DNA of 23,178 bases from Acidobacteriaceae bacterium UBA1795 (GCA_002314435.1 DCFV01000069.1:1-23178); one strand, 5' to 3'. Positions 14,413-22,559 are shown, counted from the first letter of the stretch. The notes: generated from the letters alone by a model not told the origin. Made by a program: numbers and translations.

Positions 14413-15219
14413 TTGGAGAGAACCTTCCTCACCGCGCGCCTCGTGCACAAGCATTGCATTTCGCGCTCAGCGCAGACCTATCACTTCGACTTCGTTCTCG
14501 AAGACGTTGCTGATTTTCCCTTCGTCCCCGGCCAGTTCATCTCCGCCATCGCTGAAGACCGCAGCGGCAGAGAGCAGACGCGCGCTTACTCGCTCGCCTC
14601 CGCGCCTGCCGCCAATCACTTCGAGCTGTGCCTCAACCGCGTCGAAGGCGGCTTCTTTTCCAACCGCCTCGCAGACCTTCCCGATGTTCCCATCGGCGCC
14701 GCCGTACGTGTCTTCGGGCCCAACGGCTTCTTCACCCTGCGCGAGCCGCTCACGGATTCCATCCTCGTTGCCACCGGCACCGGCATTGCCCCCATGCGCA
14801 GCATGCTGCAATGGTTGTTTCCGCAAAATGGTCCCGACCGCAGCCAGGGCAAGCAGACCTGGCTCGTCTACGGTACCCGCCACGCGACGGAGCTCTACTA
14901 CCGTGACGAGTTCGAAGCCCTCGCCGCGCGCCACTCCAACTTCCACTACCTGCCCACGCTTAGCCGGGGGCCTGCGGACTGGACCGGCCTCCGCGGCTAC
15001 GTGCAGGACCACGTCGCGAAGATCGTGGAAGACCGCGCGAAGCGCCTTGGTCAGCCGGTACACACGCCCGCGTCCGATCCCGCCACGCCCGCGGCTCAGC
15101 CCCACTTCGACATCCACGCCTACGCCTGCGGACTCAGCCCTATGATCATCTCCATCCGCGACTGCCTCAAACACTACGGCTGGCATCGCCGACAGATCGT
15201 CACCGAGCGCTACGATTGA
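14413..15219 (+). CDS. Ferredoxin-NADP+ reductase-like flavoprotein
   Basis: About 268 residues. It should move electrons between NAD(P)H and ferredoxin, flavodoxin or another carrier through FAD. The FAD-binding beta barrel comes first, with R57-A-Y-S60 in TRAYSLAS, the hallmark RxYS motif. The nucleotide domain follows with ATGTGIAPMRSML (G122-T-G-I-A-P127), then TWLVYGTRHATELYY, and the C-terminal ACGLSPMII with a final ERYD. No iron-sulfur domain is fused. The start is uncertain: TTG 14413 (chosen because the first beta strand, FLTARLVHKH, follows at once), GTG 14389 and TTG 14338 are all in frame and none has a strong ribosome site. It follows the pterin dehydratase on the same strand and probably shares its transcript. 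It could alternatively be a phenol hydroxylase/CDP-6-deoxy-type reductase component. Confidence 0.85.
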   Translation: MERTFLTARLVHKHCISRSAQTYHFDFVLEDVADFPFVPGQFISAIAEDRSGREQTRAYSLASAPAANHFELCLNRVEGGFFSNRLADLPDVPIGAAVRVFGPNGFFTLREPLTDSILVATGTGIAPMRSMLQWLFPQNGPDRSQGKQTWLVYGTRHATELYYRDEFEALAARHSNFHYLPTLSRGPADWTGLRGYVQDHVAKIVEDRAKRLGQPVHTPASDPATPAAQPHFDIHAYACGLSPMIISIRDCLKHYGWHRRQIVTERYD

Positions 15220-15220
15220 T

Positions 15221-15238
15221 CTTTCCATGTGGGGAAAG
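15221..15238. terminator. Short hairpin between convergent genes
   Basis: CTTTCC (15221-15226) and GGAAAG (15233-15238) form a 6-bp stem with a 6-base loop in the 41-base gap between the reductase and the LytTR regulator, which converge. There is no T-run, so this is only a weak terminator candidate. Confidence 0.25.
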
Positions 15239-15260
15239 GAAGGGGCGCGTCGTGGAGCGT

Positions 15261-16070
15261 CTAAAGATTGAACAGCTCTCTTAACCGCCGCGTCTGTGCC
15301 CGGCTCACGGGAATCTCCGTTTGCTTCTTGTCGTTCATGCGCAGCTGATAGCTGGACTTGAACCACGGCACCACTTCGCGAATGTGATCGATGTTGACCA
15401 CAAAGCCGCGATGCGCCCGCCAGAACAGCGCCGGGTCCAGCAGTTCTAACAGCTCCTCCAGCGTGCGGCATTTGGACTGGCCTTCAAACGTCTGCGTCAC
15501 CACGCGGATCACGCCCTCGTCGATGGCCGCAAAGCATATCTCCGCCTGGTCCACCAGCAGCAGCCGGTTCTGCGCCTGCACAATCAGCTTGGCCGGTTGC
15601 GGCGCGCGTGCGCCCGCGTTGGGCCGGTTCAGCAGCTTCAGCAGCGCATCCAGCTGCGACTCGCCCACCGCGCTGCCGCCCATCCGCCCGCGCACCCGCT
15701 CCACCGCCTGTTCCACGCGTCCACGGTCAAAGGGCTTCAGCAGGTAGTCCACAGCATTCACGTCGAAGGCGCGCACCGCATACTGGTCATACGCCGTGGC
15801 AAACACAAACTGTGGCAGCGGTTCGTTGTCTTTGTTCAGTGCAGCGTTGTGCCGGTCCACTAGCCGCTTGATCACCGCAAACCCGTCCAGCCCCGGCATC
15901 TGCACGTCCAAAAATACGAGGTCCGGGTGATGTTCTTCGATCAGGTCCACGGCTTCAATGCCGTTGGCCCCCTGCGCCACGACGTCCACCCCGCCCACCA
16001 CGTCGAGCAGATACTTCAGCTCTTCACGGGCAAGTTGTTCGTCGTCGACAATGAGGGCAGAAATCGGCAT
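15261..16070 (-). CDS. LytTR-family response regulator
   Basis: A 269-residue two-domain regulator. The receiver domain (residues about 1-125) has the acidic pair D9-D10, phosphoacceptor D55 in LVFLDVQMPGLDG, T92 and K112 in LLKPFD, so phosphorylation by a histidine kinase is expected. The LytTR DNA-binding domain (about 160-269) shows FWRAHRGFVVNIDHI and NDKKQTEIPVSRAQTRRLRE. ATG 16070 gives the usual short start before the first strand (MPISALIVDDE); a TTG at 16112 would add 14 unrelated residues. No clear ribosome site is seen. No kinase lies next to it in the window; 50 bases upstream on the same strand is a membrane zinc-ribbon protein. LytTR regulators often control exported products, but no target can be named here. 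Confidence 0.95.
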   Translation of the reverse strand: MPISALIVDDEQLAREELKYLLDVVGGVDVVAQGANGIEAVDLIEEHHPDLVFLDVQMPGLDGFAVIKRLVDRHNAALNKDNEPLPQFVFATAYDQYAVRAFDVNAVDYLLKPFDRGRVEQAVERVRGRMGGSAVGESQLDALLKLLNRPNAGARAPQPAKLIVQAQNRLLLVDQAEICFAAIDEGVIRVVTQTFEGQSKCRTLEELLELLDPALFWRAHRGFVVNIDHIREVVPWFKSSYQLRMNDKKQTEIPVSRAQTRRLRELFNL

Positions 16071-16120
16071 GCGGGCAAATTGAATTCTAGGAACCCCGGC
16101 ACCGCGGGTCAAACCGGAGC

Positions 16121-16645
16121 TTACTCGCCCAGCACCCGAAGCCGCGCCGGCATGTGGTCCCGTGCCAGCTCGTGACCGCAGCGCGTACAGAACTGGTCAG
16201 TCGCCCGCACGGTGCGGAAGCAGCTGCCGCAGCTCGCCGCCAGCTGATAGTTGCATTGCGGGCAGAAGTGGAAGTCACCCAGCACATGCGTCCCGCACGC
16301 CGGACAGGTTGAAACCAGCGGCGTGCGCAGCAGGAAGTAGAGCACGGCCCCGATCCCGCCCGGCATCACAAAGCAGATCAGCATCCAGAACCGCGCGCTC
16401 ATTGACCGCCGCGGCGCATCCTTGCTGATGAAACCGATCATCAGGAAGTAGATAGCAGCCAGTAGGCCCCAGGAAATGTTCAGATAGATGCGCAGCCCGA
16501 GCGGTGCCACGTGGTGCTGCTGGCGGGGAAACACCAGCCAGAAGTAGTACTCCACCAGCACAAAGGCCACGGCCGCAGCCGCCATCGACCACGCCGGGAT
16601 CAGCCGTGTGTCATCGTTGCCGTGAATGGATTCGGGTGTGCGCAT
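16121..16645 (-). CDS. Membrane protein with C-terminal double zinc ribbon
   Basis: A 174-residue protein I cannot assign to a named function. Three hydrophobic segments are visible (about residues 17-39, 52-74 and 84-105), the last just ahead of a cytosolic-looking tail with four CxxC knuckles: CPAC, CPQC, CGSC and CTRC. That spacing is a double zinc ribbon, which usually mediates protein or nucleic-acid contacts. The start at ATG 16645 is the only obvious one. It stands 50 bases upstream of the LytTR response regulator on the same strand, so the two may be co-transcribed, and the membrane protein might modulate that regulator; this is inference from position alone. Confidence 0.7.
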   Translation of the reverse strand: MRTPESIHGNDDTRLIPAWSMAAAAVAFVLVEYYFWLVFPRQQHHVAPLGLRIYLNISWGLLAAIYFLMIGFISKDAPRRSMSARFWMLICFVMPGGIGAVLYFLLRTPLVSTCPACGTHVLGDFHFCPQCNYQLAASCGSCFRTVRATDQFCTRCGHELARDHMPARLRVLGE

Positions 16646-16767
16646 AGTCCAGTCCCTCCCCCTGCAGGAGGCGTCTTGAAGCGTAAGCCAAGCTTAGCTG
16701 CTATTGCAATGGACGGGGAAGCCAGTTGTGAAGTTGCGTGTGCTCTAAGGTACTTCGGCGGGTCGGT

Positions 16768-17151
16768 TCAGGGCTTGCGCCGCACCCAGCCGGCCACCAG
16801 CGCCGAGGCCAGCAGCGCCGTGCACAGCAGAAAGGCCCAAACGCCGATCTCCGCGACCGGGTTGGTCACTATTTCGTCTTCCAGCAGTGTGTCGGCCAGC
16901 CACCACAGCGGCGGACCCACCACAAACAGCACCACCACCGCGGCTGCCAGCGCCACCGCTCGGTTCCTCTTGCGGCCGGCCTTTTGTTCTTTGAGTACGC
17001 CCAGCGAGGCCATCACTACGCGCCGCGTCGTGTGCGCCACCATGCGTTCGCGCTCTGCTCCGCTGCCTGCCAGTGCCGCCAGAACTTCGTCCTGCGATCC
17101 CGTCTTGGCGCCTGTGCCGCGAGCCGTATCCGTGACCGCGCCCGAAGTCAT
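16768..17151 (-). CDS. Small two-helix membrane protein coupled to an ECF sigma factor
   Basis: A 127-residue protein with a soluble N-terminal ~60 residues (charged, mostly helical by composition) and two transmembrane segments (about residues 66-87 and 101-121), ending in RRKP. Its ATG overlaps the stop of the sigma factor gene as ATGA (17148-17151), so translation is likely coupled. That arrangement is typical of a sigma factor and its membrane-bound partner, so an anti-sigma-like role is plausible, but there is no zinc-binding HxxxCxxC motif and no match I recognise. Its function therefore remains open. Confidence 0.65.
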   Translation of the reverse strand: MTSGAVTDTARGTGAKTGSQDEVLAALAGSGAERERMVAHTTRRVVMASLGVLKEQKAGRKRNRAVALAAAVVVLFVVGPPLWWLADTLLEDEIVTNPVAEIGVWAFLLCTALLASALVAGWVRRKP

Positions 17152-17807
17152 CCCGCCATCTCCTCGCGCACCATGCGAGCGCGTTCCAGCAGAGGCTTGA
17201 TTGCCGCCAATCCCCGGTAAAGTCGCGACTTTACCGTCGACAACGGCGCTCGCGTTACCTTGGCAATCTCTTCCAGTGTCAAATCTTCGTGAAAGCGCAG
17301 TACCAGTACTTCGCGATAAAGCGTGTCCATCTGCAGCAGTGCCGCGGCAACGTGCTCGCGGTCTTCCATGCTTGCAAAGTGCTCCATCGGGCTCGGCTGC
17401 TGGTCGGCCACTTCAAACACCATCGGCCGGTCGTCGTCGCCACCTGTCTCGATCAGCTCGTCCAGGCTCGTCAGGGTCCGCTTGCGCCGCTGGTCGATCA
17501 CGAGATTTCTCGCAATCGTGAACAGCCACGTCTCAAACCGTGCCCTGCCGTTGAACTGCCCGCCGCGCGTCAGCACACGCATCCATACTTCCTGGAACAT
17601 GTCCTCAGCCATCTCCCGCTGCCCGGTCAGGAACAGCAGGTAGCGCAGCAGCCGGTGCTGATAGCGAACGATGAGCTCGTCCAGTAGCCCCGCCTCCTGC
17701 CGCTTCAATCCCTCGGCGATGGCAAGATTTTCCTGCCGAACCTGCTCGTCTGTCAGCGAGGCCGCAGAGGGTGAAAACAGCGCGCGAATGGCAGCAGTCG
17801 CACTCAT
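17148..17807 (-). CDS. ECF-family RNA polymerase sigma factor
   Basis: A 219-residue sigma-70 family protein with only regions 2 and 4, as in ECF sigma factors. Region 2 includes RYQHRLLRYLLFLTGQREMA, AEDMFQEVWMRVL and FETWLFTIARNLVIDQRRK; region 4 has LQMDTLYREVLVLRFHEDLT, then LEEIAKVTRAPLSTVKSRLY, the recognition helix-turn-helix. It directs RNA polymerase to its own set of promoters. ATG 17807 is chosen over the in-frame TTG 17816 three codons upstream. The gene overlaps the next one, a small membrane protein, by four bases, which suggests that partner controls its activity. The N-terminal ~40 residues (Ala- and Gln-rich) are longer than in most ECF factors. Confidence 0.93.
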   Translation of the reverse strand: MSATAAIRALFSPSAASLTDEQVRQENLAIAEGLKRQEAGLLDELIVRYQHRLLRYLLFLTGQREMAEDMFQEVWMRVLTRGGQFNGRARFETWLFTIARNLVIDQRRKRTLTSLDELIETGGDDDRPMVFEVADQQPSPMEHFASMEDREHVAAALLQMDTLYREVLVLRFHEDLTLEEIAKVTRAPLSTVKSRLYRGLAAIKPLLERARMVREEMAG

Positions 17808-17909
17808 CTTGATCAATTAGACGACAAACCTTGCGCCGAAGCCGCGCAAAATCAGTAATTCGTGCCCGATCCGGCAATTAGATGCACCATTTCTGGTGCA
17901 CAAAGCAAA

Positions 17910-18179
17910 TTAGAGCTTGCTGAACCGCTCGCGCGCCGCCGTTCGGCCACTCGCACTGCATCTTCCACGGCCTTCTCCGCCCGGCCGCTCTCGCCCGTCC
18001 ACCGTCTGTACGTTGAAGATCCCCAGCTGGTGGCTCCTCCGCTGCGTCGCCGTCATCGCCCGCCATCCCTCGGCCGCCAACGGAGTGTGCTGAAAACCAG
18101 CCCGCAGCAGCGGAGGCAGCTCTCGCTTGCCCTCCATCGCCAGCATCACATCGAACGATTTGGCCTGATTCCTGCGCAT
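17910..18179 (-). pseudogene. YdeI/OmpD-associated-type protein, frameshifted near its end
   Basis: The minus-strand frame from ATG 18179 (or TTG 18197) carries ELPPLLRAGFQHTPLAAEGW followed by MTATQRRSHQLGIFNVQTVDGRER, which resembles the C-terminal domain of the YdeI/OmpD-associated (bacteriocin-protection) family. The family usually ends with a helix rich in Arg/Lys/Ala. In the original frame the sequence turns into GGEGRGRCSASGRTA and stops at 17910, whereas the other frame reads RAEKAVEDAVRVAERRRA, exactly the expected helix. One extra base around 17983-17987 explains this. It may be a true mutation, a sequencing error, or a tolerated altered C-terminus. It lies back to back with rlmB, only 32 bases between start codons. 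Confidence 0.5.
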
Positions 18180-18211
18180 GTCTCGGGTCACCGACAATCT
18201 AAACTACCTGC

Positions 18212-19018
18212 ATGGAAGTTCTCTACGGTGTTCATCCGGTCGAGGAGGCACTCCGCGCCGGCCGCCGCCGCTTCGATCATGTTCTCGTCGCCCGCGAGCG
18301 CCAGGATGAGCGCCTCGGGCGTCTCGTCGCTGCCTGCCGCGAAGCCGGAGTCCGCGTCCGCCAGGAATCCCGCGAGCAACTCACCCAGGTAGCCGGAACC
18401 ACCGCCCACCAGGGCGTTGTCGCTCTCGTACGGCCTCAGGAGTTCCTCGCCATTGAGGACCTTTTCACGCCCATCGAGCCGGGAGCCAAACGCCTTGTCC
18501 TCGCCCTCGACGGCGTCGAAGATCCGCAGAACCTCGGCGCGCTGCTTCGCGTGGCAGACGGCGCGGGCGTCGACGGCGTCGTGCTCACTGAGCGCCGTTC
18601 CGCACCCCTCAGTCCCGTCGCAGTCAAGGCCAGCGCCGGCGCGGCAGAGCACCTTCGCATGGCCCGCGTCGTCAACCTTGTCCGCGCGCTTGAAGATCTG
18701 AAAGAGCAGAATCTCTGGATCATCGGTCTCGATGAGCGTGGCACAAGAGACTACGACCAGTTCGACCTTACTGGCGACTGCGTCCTCGTCCTCGGCCGCG
18801 AAGGCGCCGGGCTGCACGACCTCGTGCGCCGCACCTGCGACCACTTGCTCAGCATTCCTATGTCCGGCGGCGTCAGCTCGCTGAACGTATCCGCCGCCGG
18901 AGCCGTCGTGCTCTATGAGGCCGCCCGCCAGCGCCGCGCCGCTCAGCGCGGAAGTGCTCCCAACGCAGGCTTGCAGCCGTCTAAACCAAAGAAGCAGAAA
19001 GGTCTCGGTTCTAGATGA
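18212..19018 (+). CDS. rlmB: 23S rRNA 2'-O-ribose methyltransferase, RlmB/TrmH family
   Basis: A 268-residue SPOUT methyltransferase that uses S-adenosylmethionine to methylate a ribose 2'-OH; RlmB modifies G2251 of 23S rRNA. The N-terminal substrate-binding domain (residues 1-80) starts MEVLYGVHPVEEALRAG. The SPOUT knot carries the three family motifs: ALDGVEDPQNLGALLRVAD, VLVLGREGAGL and SIPMSGGVSSLNVSAAGAVV. The last ~25 residues are a basic tail. ATG 18212 is the natural start. Its stop overlaps the next gene's start as ATGA (19015-19018), so the downstream peptidase-like protein is translationally coupled. Assignment between RlmB and other TrmH-group enzymes rests on the N-terminal domain and is likely but not certain. 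Confidence 0.93.
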   Translation: MEVLYGVHPVEEALRAGRRRFDHVLVARERQDERLGRLVAACREAGVRVRQESREQLTQVAGTTAHQGVVALVRPQEFLAIEDLFTPIEPGAKRLVLALDGVEDPQNLGALLRVADGAGVDGVVLTERRSAPLSPVAVKASAGAAEHLRMARVVNLVRALEDLKEQNLWIIGLDERGTRDYDQFDLTGDCVLVLGREGAGLHDLVRRTCDHLLSIPMSGGVSSLNVSAAGAVVLYEAARQRRAAQRGSAPNAGLQPSKPKKQKGLGSR

Positions 19019-21000
19019 AGTTTGTTTCTCCCTGGACGCTGGCAGCCGTGCCCGTTGCCGCCGTTCTGGCGACCGCTTTGGGGCTAGCCCAAACCCCGCC
19101 CGCTGCGCAGTCCCCCGTCCAGCCTGCAACACCCGCAGGGGTTACACCGCGCGGTGGCCAGGTCATCTTCTCCCGCTCTTCCGACGAAAACGGCGACACC
19201 ACCACCCAAGCCGGTCCCGCTGCCCAGGCCACTTCCGAGCCCATGGCATCCGATGCTGATCGTCGCGCCGTGGCCGTCACCGCGATGGACCTTGATGTCC
19301 GCCTTCAGCCAGCTGCGCAGCACATTGCCGTTCGCGCCCAGCTCACCGTGCGCAACGACAGCAGGTCCCCACTCGTCCGCATCCCGCTGCAAATCTCCTC
19401 CTCGCTTCGCTGGGAACAGATCCGCCTCGGCGGCCGCACGGTGGCCTTCCCCGTCGCTACGCTCATCTCCGACGCTGACCACACGGGCCAACTCCACGAG
19501 GCTGCCGTGCCCCTCGCCGTGCCCCTCGCCCCCGGCGCCACCGTCCAGATCGACACTACCTACTCTGGCACCATCGCTCCCACCGCCCAGCGCCTCGTCA
19601 CCATCGGCACCCCCGAGGCTCTCGCGCTCCACTCCGACTGGGATGAGATATCCCCCGCCTTTACCGGCCTGCGTGGCTTTGGCAACGTCGTCTGGTACCC
19701 CGTCTCCAGCGTGCCCGCCATCCTTGGCGACGGCGCTCGCCTCTTCGACGAGATCGGCCGCCACAAGCTGCGCCTTGTGGGCTGCACCTTCGCGCTCCGC
19801 CTCACCGCGGAGTTCCCCCAGGGCCAACCGCCCGCTGTCGCTTTGGTCAACGGCGTTTCGGTCCCGCTCACCGTGGCCGACACCCATGGCCTCGACCCCG
19901 ACCTCACCGGCGTGGCCACCGCCGCCAGCGCGCCCGTAATGCTGGGCTTTGAAGCCCCCAGCCTCTTCGTTGCCAGGCGCACCGCTCATCCCGGTCCCGC
20001 GCCCGCCGGCACCGTGCCCAACGTCACGGCATGGACCACCGTCGACAACGAAGTTGCCGTCAGATTCTGGCTCGACGCCGCCTCCGCCGTTACGCCGTTC
20101 GTCCAGCGCTGGCTCGGTGCGCGCCCCCGTACACCGCTTACACTGCTCGATCTGCCCGACCCCGATGACGCGCCTTATGAAGCTGGCGCTCTGCTGGTTG
20201 CGGGCCTGAAAGAAGCGCCAGCCGACCGGCTCGGCACGGTCCTCGCCCACGCCCTGGCCCGCGCTTACGTGCCCGCTGCCCCCGCATGGCTTTCCGAGGG
20301 CCAGGCCACCTTCGTAGAGTCGCTGTGGCTCGAGAAACAGCGCGGCCGCGATCAGGCGCTCGGCATGCTTGAAGCCGACCGCTCTGCCCTCGCTCTCGCC
20401 GAACCCTCCAGCCCCGGCGAAAACCCCGGCACGCCCCTAGCCCAGGCCATCGCCCCCGTCTACTACCGCACCAAGGCAGCCTACGTTCTCTGGATGCTTC
20501 GCGACGCGGCGGGTGACGATGCGCTCAGCGCTGCCCTCAGCGCCTGCGATGCTGCCGCACCAGCCAACTGCAACTTGCTGCAACTCCTCCAGAAGACCGG
20601 CGCCGCCGGCGACCCCTCCTGGCTCTTCTCCGACTGGGTCGACGCAGACAAGGGCCTGCCCGATCTCACCGTCGACGGTGTCTTTCCCACCTCTGCCCAA
20701 AGCGGCACCTATCTCGTAGCCGTCAATGTCTCCAACGCCGGATACGCCTCAGCGGCGGTGCCCATCACCGTCCGCACCGCCAACTCCACTGTCACTGAGC
20801 GCCTCCTCGTCCCCGCCCGTGGAAGAGCCGTGCAGCGCATTCTCTCCGTCGGCCCGCCCACTGAGGTGCAAGTCAACGATGGCACCGTGCCCGAAACCGG
20901 CGCCAGCGTCCACGTCACCCCCGTCGCGCCGCCTCCGCCAGCCCCACCCTCCACCGGTCCCACACCCCACAAGCAGCCCCGCGACAAGAACGCCCAATAA
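19015..21000 (+). CDS. Exported M1-peptidase-like protein with degenerate zinc site
   Basis: A 661-residue protein with a signal peptide (residues 1-26, MKFVSPWTLAAVPVAAVLAT, ending in LGLAQ). The N-terminal part (about 85-330) has the beta-sandwich pattern of M1 aminopeptidases (VRAQLTVRNDSRSPLVRIPL). The position of the gluzincin motif is recognisable as VLAH412-A-L-A-R416 followed by PAWLSEGQATFVESLW, so the order is as in HExxH-18-E, with E428 kept in the third-ligand segment. The motif has Ala for the catalytic Glu and Arg for the second His, and no clear GxMEN-like segment is seen. It is probably not an active zinc peptidase; a binding or scaffold role is possible. Residues about 540-620 resemble the end of M1 proteins, followed by a Pro-rich tail. 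It overlaps rlmB by four bases and ends before a hairpin terminator. Confidence 0.8.
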   Translation: MKFVSPWTLAAVPVAAVLATALGLAQTPPAAQSPVQPATPAGVTPRGGQVIFSRSSDENGDTTTQAGPAAQATSEPMASDADRRAVAVTAMDLDVRLQPAAQHIAVRAQLTVRNDSRSPLVRIPLQISSSLRWEQIRLGGRTVAFPVATLISDADHTGQLHEAAVPLAVPLAPGATVQIDTTYSGTIAPTAQRLVTIGTPEALALHSDWDEISPAFTGLRGFGNVVWYPVSSVPAILGDGARLFDEIGRHKLRLVGCTFALRLTAEFPQGQPPAVALVNGVSVPLTVADTHGLDPDLTGVATAASAPVMLGFEAPSLFVARRTAHPGPAPAGTVPNVTAWTTVDNEVAVRFWLDAASAVTPFVQRWLGARPRTPLTLLDLPDPDDAPYEAGALLVAGLKEAPADRLGTVLAHALARAYVPAAPAWLSEGQATFVESLWLEKQRGRDQALGMLEADRSALALAEPSSPGENPGTPLAQAIAPVYYRTKAAYVLWMLRDAAGDDALSAALSACDAAAPANCNLLQLLQKTGAAGDPSWLFSDWVDADKGLPDLTVDGVFPTSAQSGTYLVAVNVSNAGYASAAVPITVRTANSTVTERLLVPARGRAVQRILSVGPPTEVQVNDGTVPETGASVHVTPVAPPPPAPPSTGPTPHKQPRDKNAQ

Positions 21001-21025
21001 GCCGAATGCTTTTCGGCACAAAACA

Positions 21026-21053
21026 AACGGGGACGGCCTAAGCCGTCCCCGTT
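21026..21053. terminator. Perfect 12-bp hairpin terminator between convergent genes
   Basis: AACGGGGACGGC (21026-21037) and GCCGTCCCCGTT (21042-21053) pair completely with a four-base loop. It lies between the ends of the peptidase-like gene and der. Reading on the minus strand the hairpin is followed by TTTGTTTTG, so it suits the der transcript best and may act in both directions. Confidence 0.75.
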
Positions 21054-21095
21054 CAATCTGCCTACAAACGAACTCCGCTAACTCCGCTGACCCCG

Positions 21096-22559
21096 CTATT
21101 CGTCCTTTTTCTCGTTCCGCGCCTTCACCTTGAACCAGATCGGCGTTCCCTCAAACCCGAATGCGTCGCGTATCTGGTTTTCGAGGAACCGCTCAAACGC
21201 GAAGTGCAGCTTGATATCGCGGTCCGTGAACAGCACAAACGTTGGCGGCGCCACAGCGGCCTGCGTCATGTAGAAGATCCGCACGCGCTTCGCCATCGGC
21301 ACCGGCGCTCGCTGAAAGTCGATCTTGTCGAGGAAGCGGTTCATCTGCCCGGTCGTCACGCGCTTGCGCCGTTCCGCCGCCACGCGCTTCACTTCGTGCA
21401 ATACGCGGGGCAGCCCCGTGCCTTCCAGCGCCGAAAGAAACAGCACCGGCGCATAGCTCAGATACTTCAGCACCGAGCGCAGCTGCTTCTCAAATATCTC
21501 GCGATCCGCAGGCGGCTTGCCGTCCGTGCGCCCCGTCGTCACCGCGTCCCACTTGTTCACCACGATGATCACGCTGCGCCCACTCTCGTGCGCATAGCCG
21601 CCGATCGTCGCGTCGCTCGCCGTTACGCCCTCGGTCGCGTCAATCACCAGCAGCGCCACGTCCGCCGCTTCCAGGTGCCGCCGCGCCATCACCACGCTTA
21701 GCTTCTCGGCCATCAGGTGCGTCTTGCCCTTGCGCCGAATGCCCGCCGTATCCACAAATCGATACTGCGCGCCCTCAAACTCGACTACTTCATCCACAGC
21801 GTCGCGTGTCGTCCCGGCAATCGGCGACACAATCGCGCGGCCCGTCCCCGTCAGCGCATTCAGCAACGTCGACTTGCCCACATTCGGCCGCCCGATGATC
21901 GCGACAGAAGTCTCATGCTGTTCGAACTCCCCGTGCGTGCGGTGCAGAGTCTCACCGTCCGCCTCATCTTCGAGTTCGACCTCAGGCGCTTCTTCCGTTT
22001 CCGGGACCTCGGCCGGTGCCGGAACCGCGTCCGCAATCGCATCCAGCAGTTCGCCCACGCCCAGCGCGTGCTCCGCGCTGATCGGGTACACCTCTTTGAA
22101 GCCCAGCCGGCGCAGGTTTTCGGCCTCGAGCGTCATCGCCTCGCCTTCCACCTTGTTCACGGCCAGAAAGACGGGCTTCTTACTTTTCAGCAGAAGCTTC
22201 ACCAGGTCATAGTCCGGGCTGGCCAGTTCCGTGCGCACGTCCACCACAAAGATCAGCGCCGCGGCCTCTTCCAGCGCTACCCGCGCCTGGTTGTAGATCT
22301 CCGTGGGAATCAGCTCCGGGTCGTCTGGCACCATGCCGCCCGTATCCACCAGCCGGTAGCGCCGCCCGGCCCACTCATATTCACCATAGATGCGGTCGCG
22401 CGTAATCCCCGGCTCGTCGCCCACAATCGAGCGGCGGCTTTTGGTCAGCCGATTGAACAGGGTCGACTTGCCCACGTTGGGCCGACCCACAATGGCCACC
22501 AGCGGCAAGGCCTCCGCTCCCGGCTTCACCGGCACAACCGATCTGCGATACGTTGGCAA
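21096..22559 (-). CDS. der: Ribosome-associated GTPase Der (EngA)
   Basis: A 487-residue essential GTPase with two tandem G domains that helps mature the 50S ribosomal subunit. Domain one has P-loop GRPNVGKS (residues 25-32), DTGG and NKVE; domain two repeats GRPNVGKS, DTAG and NKWD. The linker between them (about residues 186-210) is strongly acidic, and the C-terminus is the KH-like domain (KRVRIFYMTQAAVAPPTFVL, FLENQIRDAFGFEGTPI). Length equals the family norm. The start is TTG 22559, with AGAGG about six bases upstream; a later GTG in the leader is possible, since the conserved part begins near residue 20. It ends before a strong hairpin and is divergent from the DUF4242 gene. Confidence 0.97.
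   Translation of the reverse strand: MPTYRRSVVPVKPGAEALPLVAIVGRPNVGKSTLFNRLTKSRRSIVGDEPGITRDRIYGEYEWAGRRYRLVDTGGMVPDDPELIPTEIYNQARVALEEAAALIFVVDVRTELASPDYDLVKLLLKSKKPVFLAVNKVEGEAMTLEAENLRRLGFKEVYPISAEHALGVGELLDAIADAVPAPAEVPETEEAPEVELEDEADGETLHRTHGEFEQHETSVAIIGRPNVGKSTLLNALTGTGRAIVSPIAGTTRDAVDEVVEFEGAQYRFVDTAGIRRKGKTHLMAEKLSVVMARRHLEAADVALLVIDATEGVTASDATIGGYAHESGRSVIIVVNKWDAVTTGRTDGKPPADREIFEKQLRSVLKYLSYAPVLFLSALEGTGLPRVLHEVKRVAAERRKRVTTGQMNRFLDKIDFQRAPVPMAKRVRIFYMTQAAVAPPTFVLFTDRDIKLHFAFERFLENQIRDAFGFEGTPIWFKVKARNEKKDE

Noticed and set aside
19084..20250. 388-residue minus-strand open frame over the peptidase-like gene
   Set aside because: It is Gly/Glu-rich antisense of a gene with a signal peptide and M1-like segments; no domain is visible.
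21001..21017. Small hairpin GCCGAA/TTCGGC right after the peptidase-like stop codon
   Set aside because: Six-base stem with no T-run; the 12-bp hairpin just downstream is a far better terminator.
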